The notes beneath the pieces are model-generated. The model was given only the letters and a program-made list of their open reading frames with translations, ran no database searches and had not been told where the DNA came from. Positions 1-5,717 of a stretch of DNA of 7,747 nt are shown here, one piece after another (position 1 is the stretch's first letter; every line of letters starts with the position of its first letter). The translations under genes were made by a program, and so were the position numbers. The DNA lies in assembly GCA_903831585.1 (NCBI GenBank), contig CAIKYE010000092.1:1-7747 (forward strand). Reading direction: 5' to 3'. This DNA is from an uncultured Micrococcales bacterium (GTDB lineage Bacteria; Actinomycetota; Actinomycetes; Actinomycetales; Microbacteriaceae).

Positions 1-141
1 GTCGCTAATAATCAGACCCGGATCAAATCGAGAAGCGTCTGCTGCTTCGGCACCGCTAGTAGTTTGGATCGCCGAAATGCCGGTCAGCACTAGCACCAGT
101 GAGAGTGCGAGCGCTAAAAAGCGATTAGGGCGTAGCTTCAT
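1..141 (-). CDS. Secreted protein of unknown function, N-terminus only (cut by window edge)
   Basis: Only the first 47 residues lie in the window; the reading frame runs open off the left edge. The start is an ATG at 139-141, 18 nt after the stop of the upstream lipoprotein gene, with a weak GAGA purine stretch before it. The N-terminus is a classic Sec signal peptide: basic MKLRPNR, a hydrophobic core of Leu, Ala and Val over about residues 8-24, then a polar stretch with Ala-rich cleavage options near residues 33-36 (AEAADA). The mature protein would open with ASRFDPGLIISD. From memory, a similar FDPG/FNPG-IISD opening occurs in secreted actinobacterial proteins of varied architecture; this is recollection, not a search result. 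Short spacing suggests co-transcription with the lipoprotein. Function cannot be assigned from this fragment. Confidence 0.75.
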   Translation of the reverse strand, partial: MKLRPNRFLALALSLVLVLTGISAIQTTSGAEAADASRFDPGLIISD

Positions 142-159
142 AGTTTCTCGAGATACCGC

Positions 160-633
160 TTAGGGAATCAAAACCGAACGGCCCGCAGAAACTCCGAAGT
201 GCTCGGCCGATTCATAAGTAACCGTCAGCAGAGCTGTTCCCTTTGGTAATCCGCTTAGCGAGATTTCCATTGGAAAACACTGTGTTGTGGTCACGTTTGA
301 CTCGGCTTTCACCGACATCGTCTTCGATTGGCTGCCCGCCTGAATGGTTAGCGTGCAGGTGCCGCCATCCTCGTTGAAGTTGGTGACCTGGGCGACCACG
401 CTGACAAATCCAGCGGTGGCATCCACGTTCGCCTGATCAATCACGACGGTGGCTTCGCCCTTGGCAGAGCTGCTGGGGCTTTGTGATGGCGTGGCCGAAG
501 CAGACTCGCTTGGCGTGGCCGACTGACTGGTAGATGGGTTCTGGTCGGTTCCCCAGTTCGGGTAAATGAGACTGCAACCGCTCAGCAACAGCGCGAGGCC
601 TGAAACGGCCACGAGTGCGATGATTTTCTTCAT
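160..633 (-). CDS. Small lipoprotein with Ser/Thr/Pro linker and beta-rich C-terminal domain
   Basis: A 157-residue protein. Residues 1-20 form a lipoprotein signal peptide: KK, a hydrophobic core, and the lipobox LSGC with Cys20 as the predicted lipidated residue after cleavage by LspA. Residues about 31-58 are low-complexity Ser, Thr, Pro, Ala and Gln, a flexible wall-spanning linker. Residues about 59-157 alternate hydrophobic and polar positions, as in an immunoglobulin-like beta sandwich, with two cysteines (93 and 119) that could form a disulfide outside the cell. I see no catalytic motif. The ATG has a good Shine-Dalgarno site (GGAGG, 6 nt away). It lies 80 bp downstream of the glycosyltransferase gene, so it may be read through from that operon or have its own promoter. 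A sensor, adhesin or accessory role is possible but not shown; the domain call is by eye. Confidence 0.85.
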   Translation of the reverse strand: MKKIIALVAVSGLALLLSGCSLIYPNWGTDQNPSTSQSATPSESASATPSQSPSSSAKGEATVVIDQANVDATAGFVSVVAQVTNFNEDGGTCTLTIQAGSQSKTMSVKAESNVTTTQCFPMEISLSGLPKGTALLTVTYESAEHFGVSAGRSVLIP

Positions 634-639
634 TTTTGG

Positions 640-644
640 CCTCC
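640..644 (-). promoter_or_regulatory. Shine-Dalgarno site of the lipoprotein gene
   Basis: GGAGG on the minus strand, 6 nt before the ATG at 631-633. It fixes the lipoprotein start and shows independent translation initiation after the 80-bp gap. Confidence 0.75.
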
Positions 645-672
645 GATAGGTTCTTTAAGCCTAACTTTGGGG

Positions 673-704
673 CCTCGAAACAGGCGAGATTTGAACCTGT
701 GAGG
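673..704 (-). other. Imperfect hairpin after the last glycosyltransferase gene, possible weak terminator or processing site
   Basis: Ten bases past the glycosyltransferase stop (714-716), the arms ACAGG (696-700) and CCTGT (680-684) pair perfectly around an 11-nt loop. CCTC (701-704) and GAGG (673-676) extend the stem across a 3-nt bulge. There is no T-run after it on the minus strand, so it is not a canonical intrinsic terminator. It could attenuate read-through into the lipoprotein gene, or be chance. The stem is short and the loop large. Confidence 0.25.
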
Positions 705-713
705 TTTCTGCGA

Positions 714-1814
714 CTAAGCGGCCAGAAGTTTCAGAACCTGGTCGCGAGAACCGTTGACCGCGGCCCAAACCACGGCACGATGTTTGCCCGTCGCAGCCGA
801 CCAGAGCGATTCATCGACACCCTTTAGCAACCTGCTCGCACGGGTTTTGAACTCGTTGAAGAACTCCTCGTCGGTCTCGGCAAGGGCAGCGGTATAGAGC
901 TGAAGGTCCATAGAGATCACACGGATGAGGTGACTGTCGACGACGTGTCTTTCGATGAGACCCTTGTCGCAGGCGCGCAAAAGAATCTTGTTGATTTGCT
1001 CGATTGACAGCAGCCGGTCTTGCAAAGACTTGAGTTCTTTGGTTCGCTTCGAGATTGACTCGCCCTCGGCACGCACCCGCCAAAAGTATCCGGCGTTCTT
1101 TAGCACGTCAAATTTTTCGACAGCCAGATAGGCGGTGCAGACCAGGGTCATGTCTTCGAACCAAACACCAACCGGAAACTCAAACTTGTGCTCGCGCCAA
1201 AATTCGAAACTATAGAGCTTGTTCCAGCTAGTTGCGTCACCGAGAAATTCGGGGTGTTGGTTCAAATCGGTCTGTGCGATGTCTTTAGCAAAAAACCTAC
1301 CGGTCGATGTTCTATCGAAGTAACGAATTCCATAGAAACAAACCGCCTTTGCGACAACCAGTTTGCTGCCGGTGGATTGGGCCTGATCGACAAAGCGCTT
1401 GATTGCACCAAGCGGAAGCAAATCGTCGCTGTCGAGAAACATCAGATAGTCGGTGTCGGTTGCCGCGGCCACCCCGGCGTTGCGAGCAGCACCTAATCCT
1501 TGATTGTGCTGGGTGACGATTTTGAGATTGCCGGTGGTGGCAGCGAAACGTTGCAGAATTTCTGCCGAACGATCCGTAGCACCATCGTTGACTGCGATGA
1601 TTTCAAAGTTTTGATAGTTTTGTGCCCTTGCGCTGCGAAGTGCGTCGGCCAGATATTGCTCGACGTTGTAAACCGGAATCACCAGCGTCACCTTGGGAAC
1701 CGCTGTGTTCTCGCCGCGAGCCTTGAACGATAACCACCAGATCAGCCGCATGACCAGGTAATAGGTCTTGGGCAGCAGGCCCGAGCCGAGGGCTTGACGA
1801 ATCATGGCTTTCAC
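714..1814 (-). CDS. Family 2 glycosyltransferase, likely wall-polymer decorating or chain-building
   Basis: A cytoplasmic GT-A fold glycosyltransferase that would move a sugar from a nucleotide-sugar donor onto a growing envelope polymer or its lipid-linked precursor. I chose the GTG at 1812-1814 (366 residues) because it overlaps the upstream stop as GTGA and has GGGG 6 nt before it. A TTG at 1824-1826 would add four residues but has no ribosome site, and an ATG at 1803-1805 is poorly placed. Numbered from GTG, residues 42-80 hold the nucleotide-binding strand (TLVIPVYNVE, then VNDGATDRS). GLGAARNAG (106-114) is followed by the metal-binding DSDD (128-131). WNKLY (197-201) and the acidic WFEDM motif (218-222), a likely catalytic region, follow. 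The C-terminal ~130 residues are helical and of unclear role. The layout resembles GT2 enzymes of teichoic acid and capsule loci. Donor and acceptor are unknown. Confidence 0.9.
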   Translation of the reverse strand: MKAMIRQALGSGLLPKTYYLVMRLIWWLSFKARGENTAVPKVTLVIPVYNVEQYLADALRSARAQNYQNFEIIAVNDGATDRSAEILQRFAATTGNLKIVTQHNQGLGAARNAGVAAATDTDYLMFLDSDDLLPLGAIKRFVDQAQSTGSKLVVAKAVCFYGIRYFDRTSTGRFFAKDIAQTDLNQHPEFLGDATSWNKLYSFEFWREHKFEFPVGVWFEDMTLVCTAYLAVEKFDVLKNAGYFWRVRAEGESISKRTKELKSLQDRLLSIEQINKILLRACDKGLIERHVVDSHLIRVISMDLQLYTAALAETDEEFFNEFKTRASRLLKGVDESLWSAATGKHRAVVWAAVNGSRDQVLKLLAA

Positions 1815-2998
1815 TTTGCACCCCAAACGATGTCGACAACCCGCGAGGCAGAGTGGCCATCTTCGAGGCTGTTGAACTTCTTCTGCCAGGCCCGGTAGCG
1901 CTTCTCATAGAGCTTGCTCACCTGACCGATTCGACCGAGGGTCTGCAGAACCTCTTGCTCGCTGTTCAGAATTGGGCCTGGAGCCGTGTCTTCGAAGTCA
2001 AAGTAGAACCCGCGTTCGGCCCGGTAGCGCTCGAGATCCGGGGCCAAAAAGAGAATCGGCTTGCCGGTGACCGTGTAGTCGAACATCACAGAAGAGAAGT
2101 CGGTGATCATGACATCGGCAGCAATGTAGAGCTCGGTGACATCCGGATACATCGTGACATCGATTGCCCTGCCTGCCACTTCGTTCTTGTGAACGGCATG
2201 GGTGTTGGTGTGGCCGCGATAGATCATGGTGAATCCGGCTGGCAAATCGATGTTCTCATTCATGTAATTCACCGACTGCCAGTTGCCGGTGGCGCTGCGA
2301 TTGTAGTCTCGCCAGGTTGGCGCATACATCACGACGGTTTCGGCCGGGTCGGTGATTCCAATTTTTTCACGGATGCGCTGCCGTTGTGCCGAAACAGTTT
2401 TGCTGAGTCGATCGTTGCGCGGGTATCCGGTTTCGATAACTCTGCCGCGATAGTTGAACGCACCCGGAAAAATCTCGGTGCAAAACGCAGATGGCGAAAC
2501 TAGGTAATCCCAATAGCTGGCTTCGCGATCCATGGTGTCGAGATAACTCTTGGTGAGATGGTTGTTGTCGATGTCACGACCTAGTCGTTTCAGCGGTGTT
2601 CCGTGCCAGGTTTGCACGTATACCTGCCCCTGAACTTTGCGAAAGTACCAGGGAAAGTTTGTGTTGTTCACAAGGTACTTCGAGGTTGCAATTGCTCTTA
2701 GCCAATCGCGTGAACCGTGACGCACCGCACGCGAGCCAGCAGGTGCCTCGGTGTTTGCCGAGGTGGTCCAGATGAATTCGAGATCTGGGCGACGATTCTT
2801 GAGTTCAACAAAAATGTCTAGCGAGCTGTCACCGATGACCTTGCCCTGAAAAGATTCGAAGAGCACGGCCTCGCGAAGTTGCGCGGTTGCTTCGGGACGA
2901 TACTGAAGCTTTCGCAGCCAGTCGTTGCGTCGACGACGAAGAGCACCGAGCACTCTGGTCGGTGAATAGGTCTTGAGCAGTCGCTTCAGTTCACTCAT
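1811..2998 (-). CDS. CDP-glycerol:polyol-phosphate glycerophosphotransferase family protein (TagB/TagF-like)
   Basis: A 395-residue member of the family that transfers a polyol phosphate, classically glycerol phosphate from CDP-glycerol, onto lipid-linked teichoic acid precursors at the inner membrane face. The family motifs are in order: VQTWHGTPLKRLG (128-140, including His132), ETGYPRNDRL (189-198), MYAPTWRD (224-231), YRGH (260-263, including His263), then the nucleotide-binding block YPDVTELY (284-291), ITDFSSVMFDY (298-308) and GKPILF (312-317). RGFYFDF (329-335) and a C-terminal EDGHSASRVVD complete it. The two histidines match the positions known to matter in TagF. It has only the GT-B-like catalytic part with a short basic N-terminus, as in TagB-type proteins, so priming and polymerising roles cannot be told apart. 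The ATG at 2996-2998 overlaps the upstream stop as ATGA; only a distant GAAGG precedes it, which suggests translational coupling. Confidence 0.92.
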   Translation of the reverse strand: MSELKRLLKTYSPTRVLGALRRRRNDWLRKLQYRPEATAQLREAVLFESFQGKVIGDSSLDIFVELKNRRPDLEFIWTTSANTEAPAGSRAVRHGSRDWLRAIATSKYLVNNTNFPWYFRKVQGQVYVQTWHGTPLKRLGRDIDNNHLTKSYLDTMDREASYWDYLVSPSAFCTEIFPGAFNYRGRVIETGYPRNDRLSKTVSAQRQRIREKIGITDPAETVVMYAPTWRDYNRSATGNWQSVNYMNENIDLPAGFTMIYRGHTNTHAVHKNEVAGRAIDVTMYPDVTELYIAADVMITDFSSVMFDYTVTGKPILFLAPDLERYRAERGFYFDFEDTAPGPILNSEQEVLQTLGRIGQVSKLYEKRYRAWQKKFNSLEDGHSASRVVDIVWGAK

Positions 2999-4056
2999 GA
3001 GCGCTTGGCCTTCGGCTGACTAACTCGAGACCTGTCGAGGGTTCCGGCTGCGCCCCGAACGAAACCGCGCAGAAAACCCCAACCCCAACTCATGTGCATG
3101 GCCGACAGAGCAATCACCAGGGCAAGTCGAGACTTGAGGCTCAGCCCGGCTGCCAAGACGGCAACCAGCGTCACGCCAAGCAGGTAAGCGGCAGCCGGCA
3201 CGATACCAAGCAGACGCAGGTTGCCGAGGCCCTGGCCGAATACCAGCAGGGTGAATCCGGCCAAGATGCCCAGCACCGCAAGTGGCGGCACGAAGTAACG
3301 CCTAGAGGCGGCACCGAGGTCGCGACGGGTTAGGTCGCCGCGCCAAACGCCGGTCGAATAGAACTGCTTCACCAAGCGACCGAAGCGACCGCGAGGCCAA
3401 TAGGTCACCTTGAGTTCTGGTGAGAACCAAACCTTGCCGCCGGTGCGCTTGATGCGCTGAGCAAGATCCCAATCTTCACCACGGATGATCGCCTCGTCAT
3501 AACCGCCAACTCGCTCGAGCGCAGACTTCTTGAAGATGCCGAGATATGCGCTCTCGGCCTCGCCGGCTTTGCCACCGACGTGATAGCTTGCAGCACCGAT
3601 TCCCCAGCGCGAGGTGTATGCGTAAGCGACGGCCTTCTGAAATGCGCTGCGCCCCTTGGCCTGCATGATGCCGCCGACTTCGTCGGCGTCTTGCTCGAGC
3701 AATATGCGAATGCCGTCTTGAAAATAGTTTGGTTCGGGTTCGCTATGCGCATCGATGCGCACGATGTAGTCGTGTTTTGCGATTTTGATGGCGGCGTTCA
3801 AACCAACCGTGGTTAGCCCGCGCGGGTTGTCTAGCAACTTAATTCGTTTGTCTTTTTTGGCAAGCGCTTTGGCAATCTTGTTGGTGTCGTCGTGCGAGGG
3901 GCCAAGGGCAACAATAAGTTCAATTTCATTCGGATAAGACTGAGCGAGAATGCTCTGCACCGAGTCTGCGAGATGAGCTTCTTCGTTTAGCACCGGCATG
4001 ATCACGGTTATTGCCGGAAGAAACTTTTTGGCGCGAACGCCCGATGTCTTCTTCAT
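2995..4056 (-). CDS. Membrane-associated family 2 glycosyltransferase (ExoA-like)
   Basis: A 353-residue inverting glycosyltransferase. The GT-A domain spans about residues 14-240: ITVIMPVLNEE (16-26), the ALGPSHDDT loop (50-58), LTTVGLNAAI (81-90), the metal-site region RIDAHSEP (100-107, DAH in place of DxD), and the catalytic-base region RGEDWDLAQRI (192-202). This order, with the GLNAAI and DAH signatures, is that of the succinoglycan ExoA-like subfamily. About three hydrophobic segments follow (roughly 256-275, 282-305 and 309-327), anchoring it to the inner membrane where lipid-linked substrates sit, and then a basic tail. Its ATG shares one base with the ATPase stop (TAATG) and has no clear ribosome site, so it is probably translated by re-initiation. 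Between the exporter and the polyolphosphotransferase, it most plausibly adds an early or linkage-unit sugar; the sugar is unknown. Confidence 0.9.
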   Translation of the reverse strand: MKKTSGVRAKKFLPAITVIMPVLNEEAHLADSVQSILAQSYPNEIELIVALGPSHDDTNKIAKALAKKDKRIKLLDNPRGLTTVGLNAAIKIAKHDYIVRIDAHSEPEPNYFQDGIRILLEQDADEVGGIMQAKGRSAFQKAVAYAYTSRWGIGAASYHVGGKAGEAESAYLGIFKKSALERVGGYDEAIIRGEDWDLAQRIKRTGGKVWFSPELKVTYWPRGRFGRLVKQFYSTGVWRGDLTRRDLGAASRRYFVPPLAVLGILAGFTLLVFGQGLGNLRLLGIVPAAAYLLGVTLVAVLAAGLSLKSRLALVIALSAMHMSWGWGFLRGFVRGAAGTLDRSRVSQPKAKRS

Positions 4057-4826
4057 TAGTCGACGGTGTTTGATCCGGTGTGCTTGTTATAGGCCTTGAC
4101 CACTTTTTCTGGTTTGCCATCCATGATCAATTCACCCTTTTCAATCCAGATGACTCGGGTGCAGGTGTCGAGAATCGACTTCATGCTGTGGCTAACCAGA
4201 AACACGGTTCCGGCATGGTCACGCATTTGTCGCATGCGCGCTTCTGAGCGATTGCGAAACTCCTGGTCGCCAACGGCTAGGGCCTCGTCAATAATCAGAA
4301 TTTCGTGGTCGCGCGAAGCGGCTATCGAGAATCTCAGACGGGCCGACATTCCCGATGAATAGGTCTTCATCGGAAGGTCAATGAACTCCTCGAGTCCGGC
4401 GAATTTGGTGATTGAATCGGCCGACGCGTTGATCTCTTTGCGCGTGTAACCCATGGCCAAACCGCCCAAAAGGATGTTCTTGAGGCCCGAGATGGCAGGC
4501 AACAGCACGGCTCCAACGCCAAGCAGCATGGGCCTAGCCGAGGCATAGATTGCACCGCTCTCGATTGGATTCAGCCCGGCGATTGCGGTCATCAGGCTCG
4601 ATTTGCCAGAGCCGTTTGATCCAATTATGCCGACCGATTCGCCCTCGTAAATCGTGAAGCTAACCCCTTTTACGGCGTGCACTTCACGAAGCTGCAACTT
4701 GCGAGATAAGAAACCGCCGCCGGCAGATCTTCGCGTAGCCTTTCGACCACTTGCGAAAACCTTGTAGACGACATTGACGTTGTCGACAACGACCACTGGC
4801 TTTTGCTCTTTAGATTTCGCGGCCAT
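4056..4826 (-). CDS. ABC transporter ATP-binding subunit of a polysaccharide/teichoic acid exporter (Wzt/TagH type)
   Basis: The ATPase that would power export of a lipid-linked polymer with the permease encoded just upstream. I start it at the ATG at 4824-4826 (256 residues), which has GAGGAG 4 nt before it; a TTG 17 codons earlier lacks a ribosome site. Motifs: Walker A GSNGSGKSS (69-77), ABC signature YSSGMS (156-161), Walker B ILIIDE (176-181) with Glu181 as catalytic base, D-loop ALAVGD (182-187), and H-loop His213 in LVSHS. Residues 101-126 (LLGVGAVLLP to GGLAMG) resemble the Q-loop region of mycobacterial and corynebacterial Wzt rather than Firmicute TagH, by recollection. It ends soon after the nucleotide-binding domain, so it lacks the C-terminal carbohydrate-binding domain of longer Wzt proteins. 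It overlaps the permease gene by 17 nt. Confidence 0.94.
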   Translation of the reverse strand: MAAKSKEQKPVVVVDNVNVVYKVFASGRKATRRSAGGGFLSRKLQLREVHAVKGVSFTIYEGESVGIIGSNGSGKSSLMTAIAGLNPIESGAIYASARPMLLGVGAVLLPAISGLKNILLGGLAMGYTRKEINASADSITKFAGLEEFIDLPMKTYSSGMSARLRFSIAASRDHEILIIDEALAVGDQEFRNRSEARMRQMRDHAGTVFLVSHSMKSILDTCTRVIWIEKGELIMDGKPEKVVKAYNKHTGSNTVD

Positions 4827-5658
4827 AGCGCTCCTCTGCTTTCCAGAAGAAAACCACTCCGACGAGCAACATTCCAAAAGCCCAAGCTGTGCCCGCGATC
4901 CACATGTTCGATGTCATCGAATAGCCTTCGACCATTGCACCGCGAGCGAGCGAGATGTAAACGTAGACCGGGTTCCAACTTGCGATTTGCATCGCCAGCG
5001 GATAATCCTTGAGCACGGTCTCGATGCTGAAGAAGATGCCAGAAACATAGAACACGATTCGGGTTAGAAACGGGTTCAACTTGTTTAGGTCTTGAACGTG
5101 AACCGTCAACCGAGCCGAAATGGTCGCCAGACCAAAGCCAAAAATAACCATCAGCAAGATTATTGGAATGAGCAACAACCAATTCCAAGTGACCTGCTGT
5201 TGAAACAAGAGCAGCGTTATGACAAGAAGCGCAACCTGAGGTAGTAGCGAAAAGACCTGCTGAATGAGCGCGTTAGCCGGCAGCAGAATTCGTGGAAAAC
5301 TCAGCGAGCGAACCAACCCGATGTTTGATGTGACCGAAGTCGCACCAGAAACGTAAGCACCCTGCAAGAACGAGAACAAAAACACGCCGGTGATCAAGAA
5401 CGGAATGAAGTTGTCTGGCCTCGAGCCACCGAGCAGGATTCCAAAAATCAGGCCATAGACGGCGGCTTGAAGGGTCGGCATGAGCACCAGCCACCAGCGG
5501 CCGAGTCGGTTGCGCGAACTATTGGCCTGATCTGTGTAGAGAGCCATGACATAGGCAAAGTCTCGGCGCTGCCATGCGTGCTTGATATAGGAAAGCAGCG
5601 GTTCTCGAGCGCCCACCTTGGCTAAGCCGTGTTGCTTGGCATATTCGGCAAGTGACAC
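4810..5658 (-). CDS. ABC transporter permease of a polysaccharide/teichoic acid exporter (Wzm/TagG type)
   Basis: A 282-residue ABC-2 family membrane subunit that would form the channel moving lipid-linked glycopolymer across the plasma membrane. A cytoplasmic N-terminal segment holds the amphipathic region expected in this family (about 20-52, ending RNRLGRWW). Six hydrophobic segments follow, at roughly 55-77, 84-106, 130-152, 158-182, 197-213 and 253-272. The short segment near 197-213 and the SWNPVYVYI motif (227-235) match the exporter-type layout, and the C-terminal WKAEERYGREI (272-282) is a common ending. The start is a GTG (5656-5658) with a strong AGGAGG 5 nt before it, an unusually good site for this cluster. 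It follows the LCP gene after 59 bp and overlaps the ATPase gene, so the two subunits are probably made together. Confidence 0.93.
   Translation of the reverse strand: MSLAEYAKQHGLAKVGAREPLLSYIKHAWQRRDFAYVMALYTDQANSSRNRLGRWWLVLMPTLQAAVYGLIFGILLGGSRPDNFIPFLITGVFLFSFLQGAYVSGATSVTSNIGLVRSLSFPRILLPANALIQQVFSLLPQVALLVITLLLFQQQVTWNWLLLIPIILLMVIFGFGLATISARLTVHVQDLNKLNPFLTRIVFYVSGIFFSIETVLKDYPLAMQIASWNPVYVYISLARGAMVEGYSMTSNMWIAGTAWAFGMLLVGVVFFWKAEERYGREI
4831..4836 (-). promoter_or_regulatory. Shine-Dalgarno site deciding the ATPase start
   Basis: GAGGAG on the minus strand, 4 nt before the ATG at 4824-4826 and inside the permease coding region. It favours the 256-residue form over the longer TTG-initiated form. 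Confidence 0.7.
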
Positions 5659-5663
5659 TGCCG

Positions 5664-5669
5664 CCTCCT
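5664..5669 (-). promoter_or_regulatory. Strong Shine-Dalgarno site of the permease gene
   Basis: AGGAGG on the minus strand with 5 nt to the GTG at 5656-5658. It confirms the GTG start and marks the first gene of the overlapping export/assembly block. Confidence 0.8.
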
Positions 5670-5717
5670 CAAGCGTTGGTCAGCCCGTGTGGGCCTTTTA
5701 GAAGTTTAGCCGAGGGG

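Noticed and set aside
681..704. tRNA T-arm-like stretch (GGTTCAAATC on the minus strand)
   Set aside because: The flanking bases do not form a proper 5-bp T-stem around a 7-nt loop, and no anticodon arm or acceptor stem surrounds it. Not a tRNA, and too little to call a remnant.
636..827. Open plus-strand frame across the gap and the end of the glycosyltransferase gene
   Set aside because: It overlaps a well-supported minus-strand gene, its translation has no known motif, and no plus-strand gene is otherwise present.
1853..2503. Open plus-strand frame of 216 codons opposite the polyolphosphotransferase gene
   Set aside because: It lies wholly antisense to a gene with clear family motifs, and its translation shows no recognisable domain. 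Long antisense frames are common at this base composition.
5684..5700. GCCC-GTGT-GGGC hairpin followed by TTTT on the plus strand between the LCP and permease genes
   Set aside because: As a terminator it points along the plus strand, where there is no gene to end. On the transcribed strand the stem is only 4 bp with no T-run after it.
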